This document shows, one piece after another, positions 21,468-36,279 of a stretch of 64,000 nt of DNA (positions are counted from its first letter, which is position 1; every line of letters begins with the position of its first letter). Location: positions 116,460,869 through 116,524,868 of the forward strand of contig OV884013.1 in assembly GCA_930367205.1 (NCBI GenBank), given 5' to 3'. Origin of the DNA: Acanthosoma haemorrhoidale (taxonomy: Eukaryota; Arthropoda; Insecta; Hemiptera; Acanthosomatidae). The notes beneath the pieces were generated by a model, which saw only the letters and a program-made list of their open reading frames with translations, was not told the origin of the DNA and made no database searches. The translations under genes and the position numbers were made by a program.

Positions 21468-23112
21468 TCCTGGTGTTTAAACAATCGTTTTATAAACAAT
21501 TCTATGAAGGCATAACATTAAGTAGATATTAAGACAGCCACAGCAGGAGTCCCTCCATTGCTTTACTATTTTACATATGATTGTGCCAATAATGATGTGT
21601 GATATAGTGATTATTAATAACTAATGTAAAATAGTAACTTCATTGGTATTGAAATTATTTTAAAATAAATATTAATTCATTTTTTTTTTTCATTTCAGGT
21701 GACAATTATCACTCCAGGCGAGAGGTAAGATGCATGGTTTTTTAATTTTCAGTTCTTCGGAATTCCAGCTTCCACGTATTACATAAACACAAACACAATT
21801 TGACAAATTCTTTATTCTTAAAAAACAAAAACAAATGTGTTTGCTAATAGGAAGTTTTGCTTTTTAACAAAAAAATATATTCTTTACTTATTTAGTTCAT
21901 TATATAAAGAAACTACTCATCTTTCATTTGACAAATAGAACAACAACAACAACGTTTGCATTTATAAATTTTATTCTAAGATTAAGTAAGATACCGATTG
22001 GGAAATGTCATTATACATCATGATTCACATTTTAGTTCAAATAAATGATCATCAATTTTGAAAAAAAAAGAATGATATAGGTACTTATGGTAGGTAGATG
22101 TGAAATTTAATAGATTAGTTAAATATTTAGGTTTATTGCACACAGTAAATTCACAACTCCACAGCTATTGAAGTTCAGAACTTAAGAAGAAAAATTGCAC
22201 ATTGCATGTTGGATTTTATGTTATCCTATGAAAAAAACTTTTTTTTCAGTGGAGCCTAACCCTTGACTAATAGTCTGGGGTAGGTGAATGTTCCCGGAGT
22301 ATTCCGAGGAAGTGCGAAATTCCTCATTACATAAAGAATATTTATCAAGTCAAAACAGATGATGTAGACCTTTTTTAAACATGCAATTATTAGTCACGAA
22401 TTCTTTCTTTATTAACTTCATTATGTAAACAAACCAATCACCATTCAATTGACGAATATAAGAAAATGATTAGCATTTGTAGCTTTCGCCCTCAGATTAA
22501 GTAAGACAATGGTTGGAAAATTAATCTGTAAATCTGGATTCACAGTTTAGCTAAAATTAATCCTCATTAAATAGGGAATATAAATGATAGGTAATTATCA
22601 CAGGGGTAAAATTTAATATAATAGTTAAATATTCTAGTTTATCGCAAACTCTGTCAGTTGACAATAATTACATATCGACCTACTGAACTTCAGAGCTTGA
22701 AGAAGCAATGTTGCATGCTGCATGTTGATTTTGTTTTGTTTATGTATTTTTTTCCAGTATGTTTTCAGGTTCAACTGTTAATAGCGGGAGTTATAATCCG
22801 TTTTGTACCGGTGGAATAGTATGATTTATAATTGTGTAGTTTAGTACTCGGAGTTAAAAGTGCCCTTTTAGGATTGATATTTTATTTTTTTTCCGCTGGA
22901 TATCGTCAGTTCGAGTAACAACGTTGCTGCTCATCCATCACAAGGACTACAGAAGCTTGGAGTAAGTAAACTATTTATTTTTATTTTGGTGTATTTATAA
23001 TTTAATAACTTACTCTACATATTTGGGTGTTTCTTCTTTATTAAAATGTGCAAAGATTTCGGTAATACTTTTAAATCTTAAGTCGATTGAAAAAAGAAAT
23101 TAGGTAGGGAGT
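21468..23112 (+). repeat. Array unit 7
   Basis: A 21699-21724, C 22758-22818, B 22910-22961. Four CAA. Type-a pair member, with gattaagtaagaca and atcgcaaactctg in H1. Confidence 0.95.
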
Positions 23113-24759
23113 TCCTGGTGTTTAAACAATCGTTTTATAAACAATTCTATGAAGGCATAACATTAAGTAGATATTAAGACAGCCACAGCAGGAGTCCCTC
23201 CATTGCTCTACTATTTTACATATGATTGTGCCAATAATGATGTGTGATATAGTGATTATTAATAACTAATGTAAAATAGTAACTTCATTGGTATTGAAAT
23301 TATTTTAAAATAAATATTAATTCATTTTTTTTTTCATTTCAGGTGACAATTATCACTCCAGGCGAGAGGTAAGATGCATGGTTTTTTAATTTTCAGTTCT
23401 TCGGAATTCCAGCTTCCACGTATTACATAAACACAAACACAATTTGACAAATTCTTTATTCTTAAAAAACAAAAACAAATGTGTTTGCTAATAGGAAGTT
23501 TTGCTTTTTAACAAAAAAATATATTCTTTACTTATTTAGTTCATTATATAAAGAAACTACTCATCTTTCATTTGACAAATAGAACAACAACAACAACAAC
23601 GTTTGCATTTATAAATTTTATTCTAAGATTAAGTAAGATACCGATTGGGAAATGTCACTATACATCATGATTCACATTTTAGTTCAAATAAATGATCATC
23701 AATTTTGAAAAAAAAAGAATGATATAGGTACTTATGGTAGGTAGATGTGAAATTTAATAGATTAGTTAAATATTTAGGTTTATTGCACACAGTAAATTCA
23801 CAACTCCACAGCTATTGAAGTTCAGAACTTAAGAAGAAAAATTGCACATTGCATGTTGGATTTTATGTTATCCTATGAAAAAAACTTTTTTTTCAGTTGA
23901 GCCTAACCCTTGACTAATAGTCTGGGGTAGGTGAATGTTCCCGGAGTATTCCGAGGAAGTGCGAAATTCCTCATTACATAAAGAATATTTATCAAGTCAA
24001 AACAGATGATGTAGACCTTTTTTAAACATGCAATTATTAGTCACGAATTCTTTCTTTATTAACTTCATTATGTAAACAAACCAATCACCATTCAATTGAC
24101 GAATATAAGAAAATGATTAGCATTTGTAGCTTTCGCCCTCAGATTAACTAAGACAATGGTTGGAAAATTAATCTGTAAATCTGGATTCACAGTTTAGCTA
24201 AAATTAATCCTCATTAAATAGGGAATATAAATGATAGGTAATTATCACAGGGGTAAAATTTAATATAATAGTTAAATATTCTAGTTTATCGCACACTCTG
24301 TCAGTTGACAATAATTACATATCGACCTACTGAACTTCAGAGCTTGAAGAAGCAATGTTGCATGCTGCATGTTGATTTTGTTTTGTTTATGTATTTTTTT
24401 CCAGTATGTTTTCAGGTTCAACTGTTAATAGCGGGAGTTATAATCCGTTTTGTACCGGTGGAATAGTATGATTTATAATTGTGTAGTTTAGTACTCGGAG
24501 TTAAAAGTGCCCTTTTAGGATTGATATTTTATTTTTTTTCCGCTGGATATCGTCAGTTCGAGTAACAACGTTGCTGCTCATCCATCACAAGGACTACAGA
24601 AGCTTGGAGTAAGTAAACTATTTATTTTTATTTTGGTGTATTTATAATTTAATAACTTACTCTACATATTTGGGTGTTTCTTCTTTATTAAAATGGGCAA
24701 AGATTTCGGTAATACTTTTAAATCTTAAGTCGATTGAAAAAAGAAATTAGGTAGGGAGT
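23113..24759 (+). repeat. Array unit 8
   Basis: A 23343-23368, C 24405-24465, B 24557-24608. Five CAA. Type-b pair member, with cagttgagcc at D and aaatgggcaaag after B. Confidence 0.95.
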
Positions 24760-26404
24760 TCCTGGTGTTTAAACAATCGTTTTATAAACAATTCTATGAA
24801 GGCATAACATTAAGTAGATATTAAGACAGCCACAGCAGGAGTCCCTCCATTGCTCTACTATTTTACATATGATTGTGCCAATAATGATGTGTGATATAGT
24901 GATTATTAATAACTAATGTAAAATAGTAACTTCATTGGTATTGAAATTATTTTAAAATAAATATTAATTCATTTTTTTTTTTCATTTCAGGTGACAATTA
25001 TCACTCCAGGCGAGAGGTAAGATGCATGGTTTTTTAATTTTCAGTTCTTCGGAATTCCAGCTTCCACGTATTACATAAACACAAACACAATTTGACAAAT
25101 TCTTTATTCTTAAAAAACAAAAACAAATGTGTTTGCTAATAGGAAGTTTTGCTTTTTAACAAAAAAATATATTCTTTACTTATTTAGTTCATTATATAAA
25201 GAAACTACTCATCTTTCATTTGACAAATAGAACAACAACAACAACGTTTGCATTTATAAATTTTATTCTAAGATTAAGTAAGATACCGATTGGGAAATGT
25301 CATTATACATCATGATTCACATTTTAGTTCAAATAAATGATCATCAATTTTGAAAAAAAAAGAATGATATAGGTACTTATGGTAGGTAGATGTGAAATTT
25401 AATAGATTAGTTAAATATTTAGGTTTATTGCACACAGTAAATTCACAACTCCACAGCTATTGAAGTTCAGAACTTAAGAAGAAAAATTGCACATTGCATG
25501 TTGGATTTTATGTTATCCTATGAAAAAAACTTTTTTTTCAGTGGAGCCTAACCCTTGACTAATAGTCTGGGGTAGGTGAATGTTCCCGGAGTATTCCGAG
25601 GAAGTGCGAAATTCCTCATTACATAAAGAATATTTATCAAGTCAAAACAGATGATGTAGACCTTTTTTAAACATGCAATTATTAGTCACGAATTCTTTCT
25701 TTATTAACTTCATTATGTAAACAAACCAATCACCATTCAATTGACGAATATAAGAAAATGATTAGCATTTGTAGCTTTCGCCCTCAGATTAAGTAAGACA
25801 ATGGTTGGAAAATTAATCTGTAAATCTGGATTCACAGTTTAGCTAAAATTAATCCTCATTAAATAGGGAATATAAATGATAGGTAATTATCACAGGGGTA
25901 AAATTTAATATAATAGTTAAATATTCTAGTTTATCGCAAACTCTGTCAGTTGACAATAATTACATATCGACCTACTGAACTTCAGAGCTTGAAGAAGCAA
26001 TGTTGCATGCTGCATGTTGATTTTGTTTTGTTTATGTATTTTTTTCCAGTATGTTTTCAGGTTCAACTGTTAATAGCGGGAGTTATAATCCGTTTTGTAC
26101 CGGTGGAATAGTATGATTTATAATTGTGTAGTTTAGTACTCGGAGTTAAAAGTGCCCTTTTAGGATTGATATTTTATTTTTTTTCCGCTGGATATCGTCA
26201 GTTCGAGTAACAACGTTGCTGCTCATCCATCACAAGGACTACAGAAGCTTGGAGTAAGTAAACTATTTATTTTTATTTTGGTGTATTTATAATTTAATAA
26301 CTTACTCTACATATTTGGGTGTTTCTTCTTTATTAAAATGTGCAAAGATTTCGGTAATACTTTTAAATCTTAAGTCGATTGAAAAAAGAAATTAGGTAGG
26401 GAGT
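24760..26404 (+). repeat. Array unit 9
   Basis: A 24991-25016, C 26050-26110, B 26202-26253. Type-a member, almost identical to units 7 and 11. Confidence 0.95.
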
Positions 26405-28051
26405 TCCTGGTGTTTAAACAATCGTTTTATAAACAATTCTATGAAGGCATAACATTAAGTAGATATTAAGACAGCCACAGCAGGAGTCCCTCCATTGCTC
26501 TACTATTTTACATATGATTGTGCCAATAATGATGTGTGATATAGTGATTATTAATAACTAATGTAAAATAGTAACTTCATTGGTATTGAAATTATTTTAA
26601 AATAAATATTAATTCATTTTTTTTTTCATTTCAGGTGACAATTATCACTCCAGGCGAGAGGTAAGATGCATGGTTTTTTAATTTTCAGTTCTTCGGAATT
26701 CCAGCTTCCACGTATTACATAAACACAAACACAATTTGACAAATTCTTTATTCTTAAAAAACAAAAACAAATGTGTTTGCTAATAGGAAGTTTTGCTTTT
26801 TAACAAAAAAATATATTCTTTACTTATTTAGTTCATTATATAAAGAAACTACTCATCTTTCATTTGACAAATAGAACAACAACAACAACAACGTTTGCAT
26901 TTATAAATTTTATTCTAAGATTAAGTAAGATACCGATTGGGAAATGTCACTATACATCATGATTCACATTTTAGTTCAAATAAATGATCATCAATTTTGA
27001 AAAAAAAAGAATGATATAGGTACTTATGGTAGGTAGATGTGAAATTTAATAGATTAGTTAAATATTTAGGTTTATTGCACACAGTAAATTCACAACTCCA
27101 CAGCTATTGAAGTTCAGAACTTAAGAAGAAAAATTGCACATTGCATGTTGGATTTTATGTTATCCTATGAAAAAAACTTTTTTTTCAGTTGAGCCTAACC
27201 CTTGACTAATAGTCTGGGGTAGGTGAATGTTCCCGGAGTATTCCGAGGAAGTGCGAAATTCCTCATTACATAAAGAATATTTATCAAGTCAAAACAGATG
27301 ATGTAGACCTTTTTTAAACATGCAATTATTAGTCACGAATTCTTTCTTTATTAACTTCATTATGTAAACAAACCAATCACCATTCAATTGACGAATATAA
27401 GAAAATTATTAGCATTTGTAGCTTTCGCCCTCAGATTAACTAAGACAATGGTTGGAAAATTAATCTGTAAATCTGGATTCACAGTTTAGCTAAAATTAAT
27501 CCTCATTAAATAGGGAATATAAATGATAGGTAATTATCACAGGGGTAAAATTTAATATAATAGTTAAATATTCTAGTTTATCGCACACTCTGTCAGTTGA
27601 CAATAATTACATATCGACCTACTGAACTTCAGAGCTTGAAGAAGCAATGTTGCATGCTGCATGTTGATTTTGTTTTGTTTATGTATTTTTTTCCAGTATG
27701 TTTTCAGGTTCAACTGTTAATAGCGGGAGTTATAATCCGTTTTGTACCGGTGGAATAGTATGATTTATAATTGTGTAGTTTAGTACTCGGAGTTAAAAGT
27801 GCCCTTTTAGGATTGATATTTTATTTTTTTTCCGCTGGATATCGTCAGTTCGAGTAACAACGTTGCTGCTCATCCATCACAAGGACTACAGAAGCTTGGA
27901 GTAAGTAAACTATTTATTTTTATTTTGGTGTATTTATAATTTAATAACTTACTCTACATATTTGGGTGTTTCTTCTTTATTAAAATGGGCAAAGATTTCG
28001 GTAATACTTTTAAATCTTAAGTCGATTGAAAAAAGAAATTAGGTAGGGAGT
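26405..28051 (+). repeat. Array unit 10
   Basis: A 26635-26660, C 27697-27757, B 27849-27900. Type-b member like units 8 and 12. Private change gaaaattattagc in H1. Confidence 0.95.
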
Positions 28052-29696
28052 TCCTGGTGTTTAAACAATCGTTTTATAAACAATTCTATGAAGGCATAAC
28101 ATTAAGTAGATATTAAGACAGCCACAGCAGGAGTCCCTCCATTGCTCTACTATTTTACATATGATTGTGCCAATAATGATGTGTGATATAGTGATTATTA
28201 ATAACTAATGTAAAATAGTAACTTCATTGGTATTGAAATTATTTTAAAATAAATATTAATTCATTTTTTTTTTTCATTTCAGGTGACAATTATCACTCCA
28301 GGCGAGAGGTAAGATGCATGGTTTTTTAATTTTCAGTTCTTCGGAATTCCAGCTTCCACGTATTACATAAACACAAACACAATTTGACAAATTCTTTATT
28401 CTTAAAAAACAAAAACAAATGTGTTTGCTAATAGGAAGTTTTGCTTTTTAACAAAAAAATATATTCTTTACTTATTTAGTTCATTATATAAAGAAACTAC
28501 TCATCTTTCATTTGACAAATAGAACAACAACAACAACGTTTGCATTTATAAATTTTATTCTAAGATTAAGTAAGATACCGATTGGGAAATGTCATTATAC
28601 ATCATGATTCACATTTTAGTTCAAATAAATGATCATCAATTTTGAAAAAAAAAGAATGATATAGGTACTTATGGTAGGTAGATGTGAAATTTAATAGATT
28701 AGTTAAATATTTAGGTTTATTGCACACAGTAAATTCACAACTCCACAGCTATTGAAGTTCAGAACTTAAGAAGAAAAATTGCACATTGCATGTTGGATTT
28801 TATGTTATCCTATGAAAAAAACTTTTTTTTCAGTGGAGCCTAACCCTTGACTAATAGTCTGGGGTAGGTGAATGTTCCCGGAGTATTCCGAGGAAGTGCG
28901 AAATTCCTCATTACATAAAGAATATTTATCAAGTCAAAACAGATGATGTAGACCTTTTTTAAACATGCAATTATTAGTCACGAATTCTTTCTTTATTAAC
29001 TTCATTATGTAAACAAACCAATCACCATTCAATTGACGAATATAAGAAAATGATTAGCATTTGTAGCTTTCGCCCTCAGATTAAGTAAGACAATGGTTGG
29101 AAAATTAATCTGTAAATCTGGATTCACAGTTTAGCTAAAATTAATCCTCATTAAATAGGGAATATAAATGATAGGTAATTATCACAGGGGTAAAATTTAA
29201 TATAATAGTTAAATATTCTAGTTTATCGCAAACTCTGTCAGTTGACAATAATTACATATCGACCTACTGAACTTCAGAGCTTGAAGAAGCAATGTTGCAT
29301 GCTGCATGTTGATTTTGTTTTGTTTATGTATTTTTTTCCAGTATGTTTTCAGGTTCAACTGTTAATAGCGGGAGTTATAATCCGTTTTGTACCGGTGGAA
29401 TAGTATGATTTATAATTGTGTAGTTTAGTACTCGGAGTTAAAAGTGCCCTTTTAGGATTGATATTTTATTTTTTTTCCGCTGGATATCGTCAGTTCGAGT
29501 AACAACGTTGCTGCTCATCCATCACAAGGACTACAGAAGCTTGGAGTAAGTAAACTATTTATTTTTATTTTGGTGTATTTATAATTTAATAACTTACTCT
29601 ACATATTTGGGTGTTTCTTCTTTATTAAAATGTGCAAAGATTTCGGTAATACTTTTAAATCTTAAGTCGATTGAAAAAAGAAATTAGGTAGGGAGT
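28052..29696 (+). repeat. Array unit 11
   Basis: A 28283-28308, C 29342-29402, B 29494-29545. Type-a member. Confidence 0.95.
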
Positions 29697-31343
29697 TCCT
29701 GGTGTTTAAACAATCGTTTTATAAACAATTCTATGAAGGCATAACATTAAGTAGATATTAAGACAGCCACAGCAGGAGTCCCTCCATTGCTCTACTATTT
29801 TACATATGATTGTGCCAATAATGATGTGTGATATAGTGATTATTAATAACTAATGTAAAATAGTAACTTCATTGGTATTGAAATTATTTTAAAATAAATA
29901 TTAATTCATTTTTTTTTTCATTTCAGGTGACAATTATCACTCCAGGCGAGAGGTAAGATGCATGGTTTTTTAATTTTCAGTTCTTCGGAATTCCAGCTTC
30001 CACGTATTACATAAACACAAACACAATTTGACAAATTCTTTATTCTTAAAAAACAAAAACAAATGTGTTTGCTAATAGGAAGTTTTGCTTTTTAACAAAA
30101 AAATATATTCTTTACTTATTTAGTTCATTATATAAAGAAACTACTCATCTTTCATTTGACAAATAGAACAACAACAACAACAACGTTTGCATTTATAAAT
30201 TTTATTCTAAGATTAAGTAAGATACCGATTGGGAAATGTCACTATACATCATGATTCACATTTTAGTTCAAATAAATGATCATCAATTTTGAAAAAAAAA
30301 GAATGATATAGGTACTTATGGTAGGTAGATGTGAAATTTAATAGATTAGTTAAATATTTAGGTTTATTGCACACAGTAAATTCACAACTCCACAGCTATT
30401 GAAGTTCAGAACTTAAGAAGAAAAATTGCACATTGCATGTTGGATTTTATGTTATCCTATGAAAAAAACTTTTTTTTCAGTTGAGCCTAACCCTTGACTA
30501 ATAGTCTGGGGTAGGTGAATGTTCCCGGAGTATTCCGAGGAAGTGCGAAATTCCTCATTACATAAAGAATATTTATCAAGTCAAAACAGATGATGTAGAC
30601 CTTTTTTAAACATGCAATTATTAGTCACGAATTCTTTCTTTATTAACTTCATTATGTAAACAAACCAATCACCATTCAATTGACGAATATAAGAAAATGA
30701 TTAGCATTTGTAGCTTTCGCCCTCAGATTAACTAAGACAATGGTTGGAAAATTAATCTGTAAATCTGGATTCACAGTTTAGCTAAAATTAATCCTCATTA
30801 AATAGGGAATATAAATGATAGGTAATTATCACAGGGGTAAAATTTAATATAATAGTTAAATATTCTAGTTTATCGCACACTCTGTCAGTTGACAATAATT
30901 ACATATCGACCTACTGAACTTCAGAGCTTGAAGAAGCAATGTTGCATGCTGCATGTTGATTTTGTTTTGTTTATGTATTTTTTTCCAGTATGTTTTCAGG
31001 TTCAACTGTTAATAGCGGGAGTTATAATCCGTTTTGTACCGGTGGAATAGTATGATTTATAATTGTGTAGTTTAGTACTCGGAGTTAAAAGTGCCCTTTT
31101 AGGATTGATATTTTATTTTTTTTCCGCTGGATATCGTCAGTTCGAGTAACAACGTTGCTGCTCATCCATCACAAGGACTACAGAAGCTTGGAGTAAGTAA
31201 ACTATTTATTTTTATTTTGGTGTATTTATAATTTAATAACTTACTCTACATATTTGGGTGTTTCTTCTTTATTAAAATGGGCAAAGATTTCGGTAATACT
31301 TTTAAATCTTAAGTCGATTGAAAAAAGAAATTAGGTAGGGAGT
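29697..31343 (+). repeat. Array unit 12
   Basis: A 29927-29952, C 30989-31049, B 31141-31192. Type-b member with aaatgggcaaag. Last of the three consecutive a-b pairs. Confidence 0.95.
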
Positions 31344-32988
31344 TCCTGGTGTTTAAACAATCGTTTTATAAACAATTCTATGAAGGCATAACATTAAGTA
31401 GATATTAAGACAGCCACAGCAGGAGTCCCTCCATTGCTTTACTATATTACATATGATTGTGCCAATAATGATGTGTGATATAGTGATTATTAATAACTAA
31501 TGTAAAATAGTAACTTCATTGGTATTGAAATTATTTTAAAATAAATATTAATTCATTTTTTTTTTTCATTTCAGGTGACAATTATCACTCCAGGCGAGAG
31601 GTAAGATGCATGTTTTTTTAATTTTCAGCTCTTCGGAATTCCAGCTTCCACGTATTACATAAACACAAACACAATTTGACAAATTATTTATTCTTAAAAA
31701 ACAAAAACAAATGTGTTTGCTAATAGGAAGTTTTGGTTTTTAACAAAAAAATATATTCTTTACTTATTTAGTTCATTATATAAAGAAACTACTCATCTTT
31801 CATTTGACAAATAGAACAACAACAACAACGTTTGCATTTATAAATTTTATTCTAAGATTAAGTAAGATACCGATTGGGAAATGTCACTATACATCATGAT
31901 TCACATTTTAGTTCAAATAAATGATCATCAATTTTGAAAAAAAAAGAATGATATAGGTACTTATGGTAGGTAGATGTGAAATTTAATAGATTAGTTAAAT
32001 ATTTAGGTTTATTGCACACAGTAAATTCACAACTCCACAGCTATTGAAGTTCAGAACTTAAGAAGAAAAATTGCACATTGCATGTTGGATTTTATGTTAT
32101 CCTATGAAAAAAACTTTTTTTTCAGTTGAGCCTAACCCTTGACTAATAGTCTGGGGTAGGTGAATGTTCCCGGAGTATTCCGAGGAAGTGCGAAATTCCT
32201 CATTACATAAAGAATATTTATCAAGTCAAAACAGATGATGTAGACCTTTTTTAAACATGCAATTATTAGTCACGAATTCTTTCTTTATTAACTTCATTAT
32301 GTAAACAAACCAATCACCATTCAATTGACGAATATAAGAAAATGATTAGCATTTGTAGCTTTCGCCCTCAGATTAACTAAGACAATGGTTGGAAAATTAA
32401 TCTGTAAATCTGGATTCACAGTTTAGCTAAAATTAATCCTCATTAAATAGGGAATATAAATGATAGGTAATTATCACAGGGGTAAAATTTAATATAATAG
32501 TTAAATATTCTAGTTTATCGCACACTCTGTCAGTTGACAATAATTACATATCGACCTACTGAACTTCAGAGCTTGAAGAAGCAATGTTGCATGCTGCATG
32601 TTGATTTTGTTTTGTTTATGTATTTTTTTCCAGTATGTTTTCAGGTTCAACTGTTAATAGCGGGAGTTATAATCCGTTTTGTACCGGTGGAATAGTATGA
32701 TTTATAATTGTGTAGTTTAGTACTCGGAGTTAAAAGTGCCCTTTTAGGATTGATATTTTATTTTTTTTCCGCTGGATATCGTCAGTTCGAGTAACAACGT
32801 TGCTGCTCATCCATCACAAGGACTACAGAAGCTTGGAGTAAGTAAACTATTTATTTTTATTTTGGTGTATTTATAATTTAATAACTTACTCTACATATTT
32901 GGGTGTTTCTTCTTTATTAAAATGTGCAAAGATTTCGGTAATACTTTTAAATCTTAAGTCGATTGAAAAAAGAAATTAGGTAGGGAGT
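31344..32988 (+). repeat. Array unit 13
   Basis: A 31575-31600, C 32634-32694, B 32786-32837. The left half matches unit 3 (ctatattac, caaattattta). The right half has cagttgagcc and gtagctttcgcc like a type-b unit, so it is a mosaic. Confidence 0.95.
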
Positions 32989-34634
32989 TCCTGGTGTTTA
33001 AACAATCGTTTTATAAACAATTCTATGAAGGCATAACATTAAGTAGATATTAAGACAGCCACAGCAGGAGTCCCTCCATTGCTTTACTATTTTACATATG
33101 ATTGTGCCAATAATGATGTGTGATATAGTGATTATTAATAACTAATGTAAAATAGTAACTTCATTGGTATTAAAATTATTTTAAAATAAATATTAATTCA
33201 TTTTTTTTTTTCATTTCAGGTGACAATTATCACTCCAGGCGAGAGGTAAGATGCATGGTTTTTTAATTTTCAGCTCTTCGGAATTCCAGCTTCCACGTAT
33301 TACATAAACACAAACACAATTTGACAAATTCTTTATTCTTAAAAAACAAAAACAAATGTGTTTGCTAATAGGAAGTTTTGGTTTTTAACAAAAAAATATA
33401 TTCTTTACTTATTTAGTTCATTATATAAAGAAACTACTCATCTTTCATTTGACAAATAGAACAACAACAACAACAACGTTTGCATTTATAAATTTTATTC
33501 TAAGATTAAGTAAGATACCGATTGGGAAATGACACTATACATCATGATTCACATTTTAGTTCAAATAAATGATCACCAATTTTGAAAAAAAAGAATGATA
33601 TAGGTACTTATGGTAGGTAGATGTGAAATTTAATAGATTAGTTAAATATTTAGGTTTATTGCACACAGTAAATTCACAACTCCACAGCTATTGAAGTTCA
33701 GAACTTAGAAGAAAAATTGCACATTGCATGTTGGATTTTATGTTATCCTATGAAAAAAACTTTTTTTTCAGTGGAGCCTAACCCTTGACTAATAGTCTGG
33801 GGTAGGTGAATGTTCCCGGAGTATTCCAAAGAAGTGCGAAATTCCTCATTACATAAAGAATATTTATCAAGTCAAAACAGATGATGTAGACCTTTTTTAA
33901 ACATGCAATTATTAGTCACGAATTCTTTATTTATTAGCTTCATTATGTAAACAAACCAATCACCATTCAATTGACGAATATAAGAAAATGATTAGCATTT
34001 GTAACTTTCGCCCTCAGATTAACTAAGACAATGGTTGGAAAATTAATCTGTAAATCTGGATTCACAGTTTAGCTAAAATTAATCCTCATTAAATAGGGAA
34101 TATAAATGATAGGTAATTATCACAGGGGTAAAATTTAATATAATAGTTAAATATTCTAGTTTATCGCACACTCTGTCAGTTGACAATAATTACATATCGA
34201 CCTACTGAACTTCAGAGCTTGAAGAAGCAATGTTGCATGCTGCATGTTGATTTTGTTTTGTTTATGTATTTTTTTCCAGTATGTTTTCAGGTTCAACTGT
34301 TAATAGCGGGAGTTATAATCCGTTTTGTACCGGTGGAATAGTATGATTTATAATTGTGTAGTTTAGTACTCGGAGTTAAAAGTGCCCTTTTAGGATTGAT
34401 ATTTTATTTTTTTTCCGCTGGATATCGTCAGTTCGAGTAACAACGTTGCTGCTCATCCATCACAAGGACTACAGAAGCTTGGAGTAAGTAAACTATTTAT
34501 TTTTATTTTGGTGTATTTATAATTTAATAACTTACTCTACATATTTGGGTGTTTCTTCTTTATTAAAATGTGCAAAGATTTCGGTAATACTTTTAAATCT
34601 TAAGTCGATTGAAAAAATAAATTAGGTAGGGAGT
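32989..34634 (+). repeat. Array unit 14
   Basis: A 33220-33245, C 34280-34340, B 34432-34483. It shares the full set of rare changes of unit 4. It adds gaaaaaataaattagg at its right end. Confidence 0.95.
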
Positions 34635-36279
34635 TCCTGGTGTTTAAACAATCGTTTTATAAACAATTCTATGAAGGCATAACATTAAGTAGATATTAAG
34701 ACAGCCACAGCAGGAGTCCCTCCATTGCTCTACTATTTTACATATGATTGTGCCAATAATGATGTGTGATATAGTGATTATTAATAACTAATGTAAAATA
34801 GTAACTTCATTGGTATTGAAATTATTTTAAAATAAATATTAATTCATTTTTTTTTTTCATTTCAGGTGACAATTATCACTCCAGGCGAGAGGTAAGATGC
34901 ATGGTTTTTTAATTTTCAGTTCTTCGGAATTCCAGCTTCCACGTATTACATAAACACAAACACAATTTGACAAATTCTTTATTCTTAAAAAACAAAAACA
35001 AATGTGTTTGCTAATAGGAAGTTTTGCTTTTTAACAAAAAAATATATTCTTTACTTATTTAGTTCATTATATAAAGAAACTACTCATCTTTCATTTGACA
35101 AATATAACAACAACAACAACGTTTGCATTTATAAATTTTATTCTAAGATTAAGTAAGATACCGATTGGGAAATGTCATTATACATCATGATTCACATTTT
35201 AGTTCAAATAAATGATCATCAATTTTGAAAAAAAAAGAATGATATAGGTACTTATGGTAGGTAGATGTGAAATTTAATAGATTAGTTAAATATTTAGGTT
35301 TATTGCACACAGTAAATTCACAACTCCACAGCTATTGAAGTTCAGAACTTAAGAAGAAAAATTGCACATTGCATGTTGGATTTTATGTTATCCTATGAAA
35401 AAAACTTTTTTTTCAGTGGAGCCTAACCCTTGACTAATAGTCTGGGGTAGGTGAATGTTCCCGGAGTATTCCGAGGAAGTGCGAAATTCCTCATTACATA
35501 AAGAATATTTATCAAGTCAAAACAGATGATGTAGACCTTTTTTAAACATGCAATTATTAGTCACGAATTCTTTCTTTATTAACTTCATTATGTAAACAAA
35601 CCAATCACCATTCAATTGACGAATATAAGAAAATGATTAGCATTTGTAGCTTTCGCCCTCAGATTAACTAAGACAATGGTTGGAAAATTAATCTGTAAAT
35701 CTGGATTCACAGTTTAGCTAAAATTAATCCTCATTAAATAGGGAATATAAATGATAGGTAATTATCACAGGGGTAAAATTTAATATAATAGTTAAATATT
35801 CTAGTTTATCGCACACTCTGTCAGTTGACAATAATTACATATCGACCTACTGAACTTCAGAGCTTGAAGAAGCAATGTTGCATGCTGCATGTTGATTTTG
35901 TTTTGTTTATGTATTTTTTTCCAGTATGTTTTCAGGTTCAACTGTTAATAGCGGGAGTTATAATCCGTTTTGTACCGGTGGAATAGTATGATTTATAATT
36001 GTGTAGTTTAGTACTCGGAGTTAAAAGTGCCCTTTTAGGATTGATATTTTATTTTTTTTCCGCTGGATATCGTCAGTTCGAGTAACAACGTTGCTGCTCA
36101 TCCATCACAAGGACTACAGAAGCTTGGAGTAAGTAAACTATTTATTTTTATTTTGGTGTATTTATAATTTAATAACTTACTCTACATATTTGGGTGTTTC
36201 TTCTTTATTAAAATGTGCAAAGATTTCGGTAATACTTTTAAATCTTAAGTCGATTGAAAAAAGAAATTAGGTAGGGAGT
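34635..36279 (+). repeat. Array unit 15
   Basis: A 34866-34891, C 35925-35985, B 36077-36128. Resembles unit 5. Private change aaatataacaac at the CAA tract. Confidence 0.95.
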
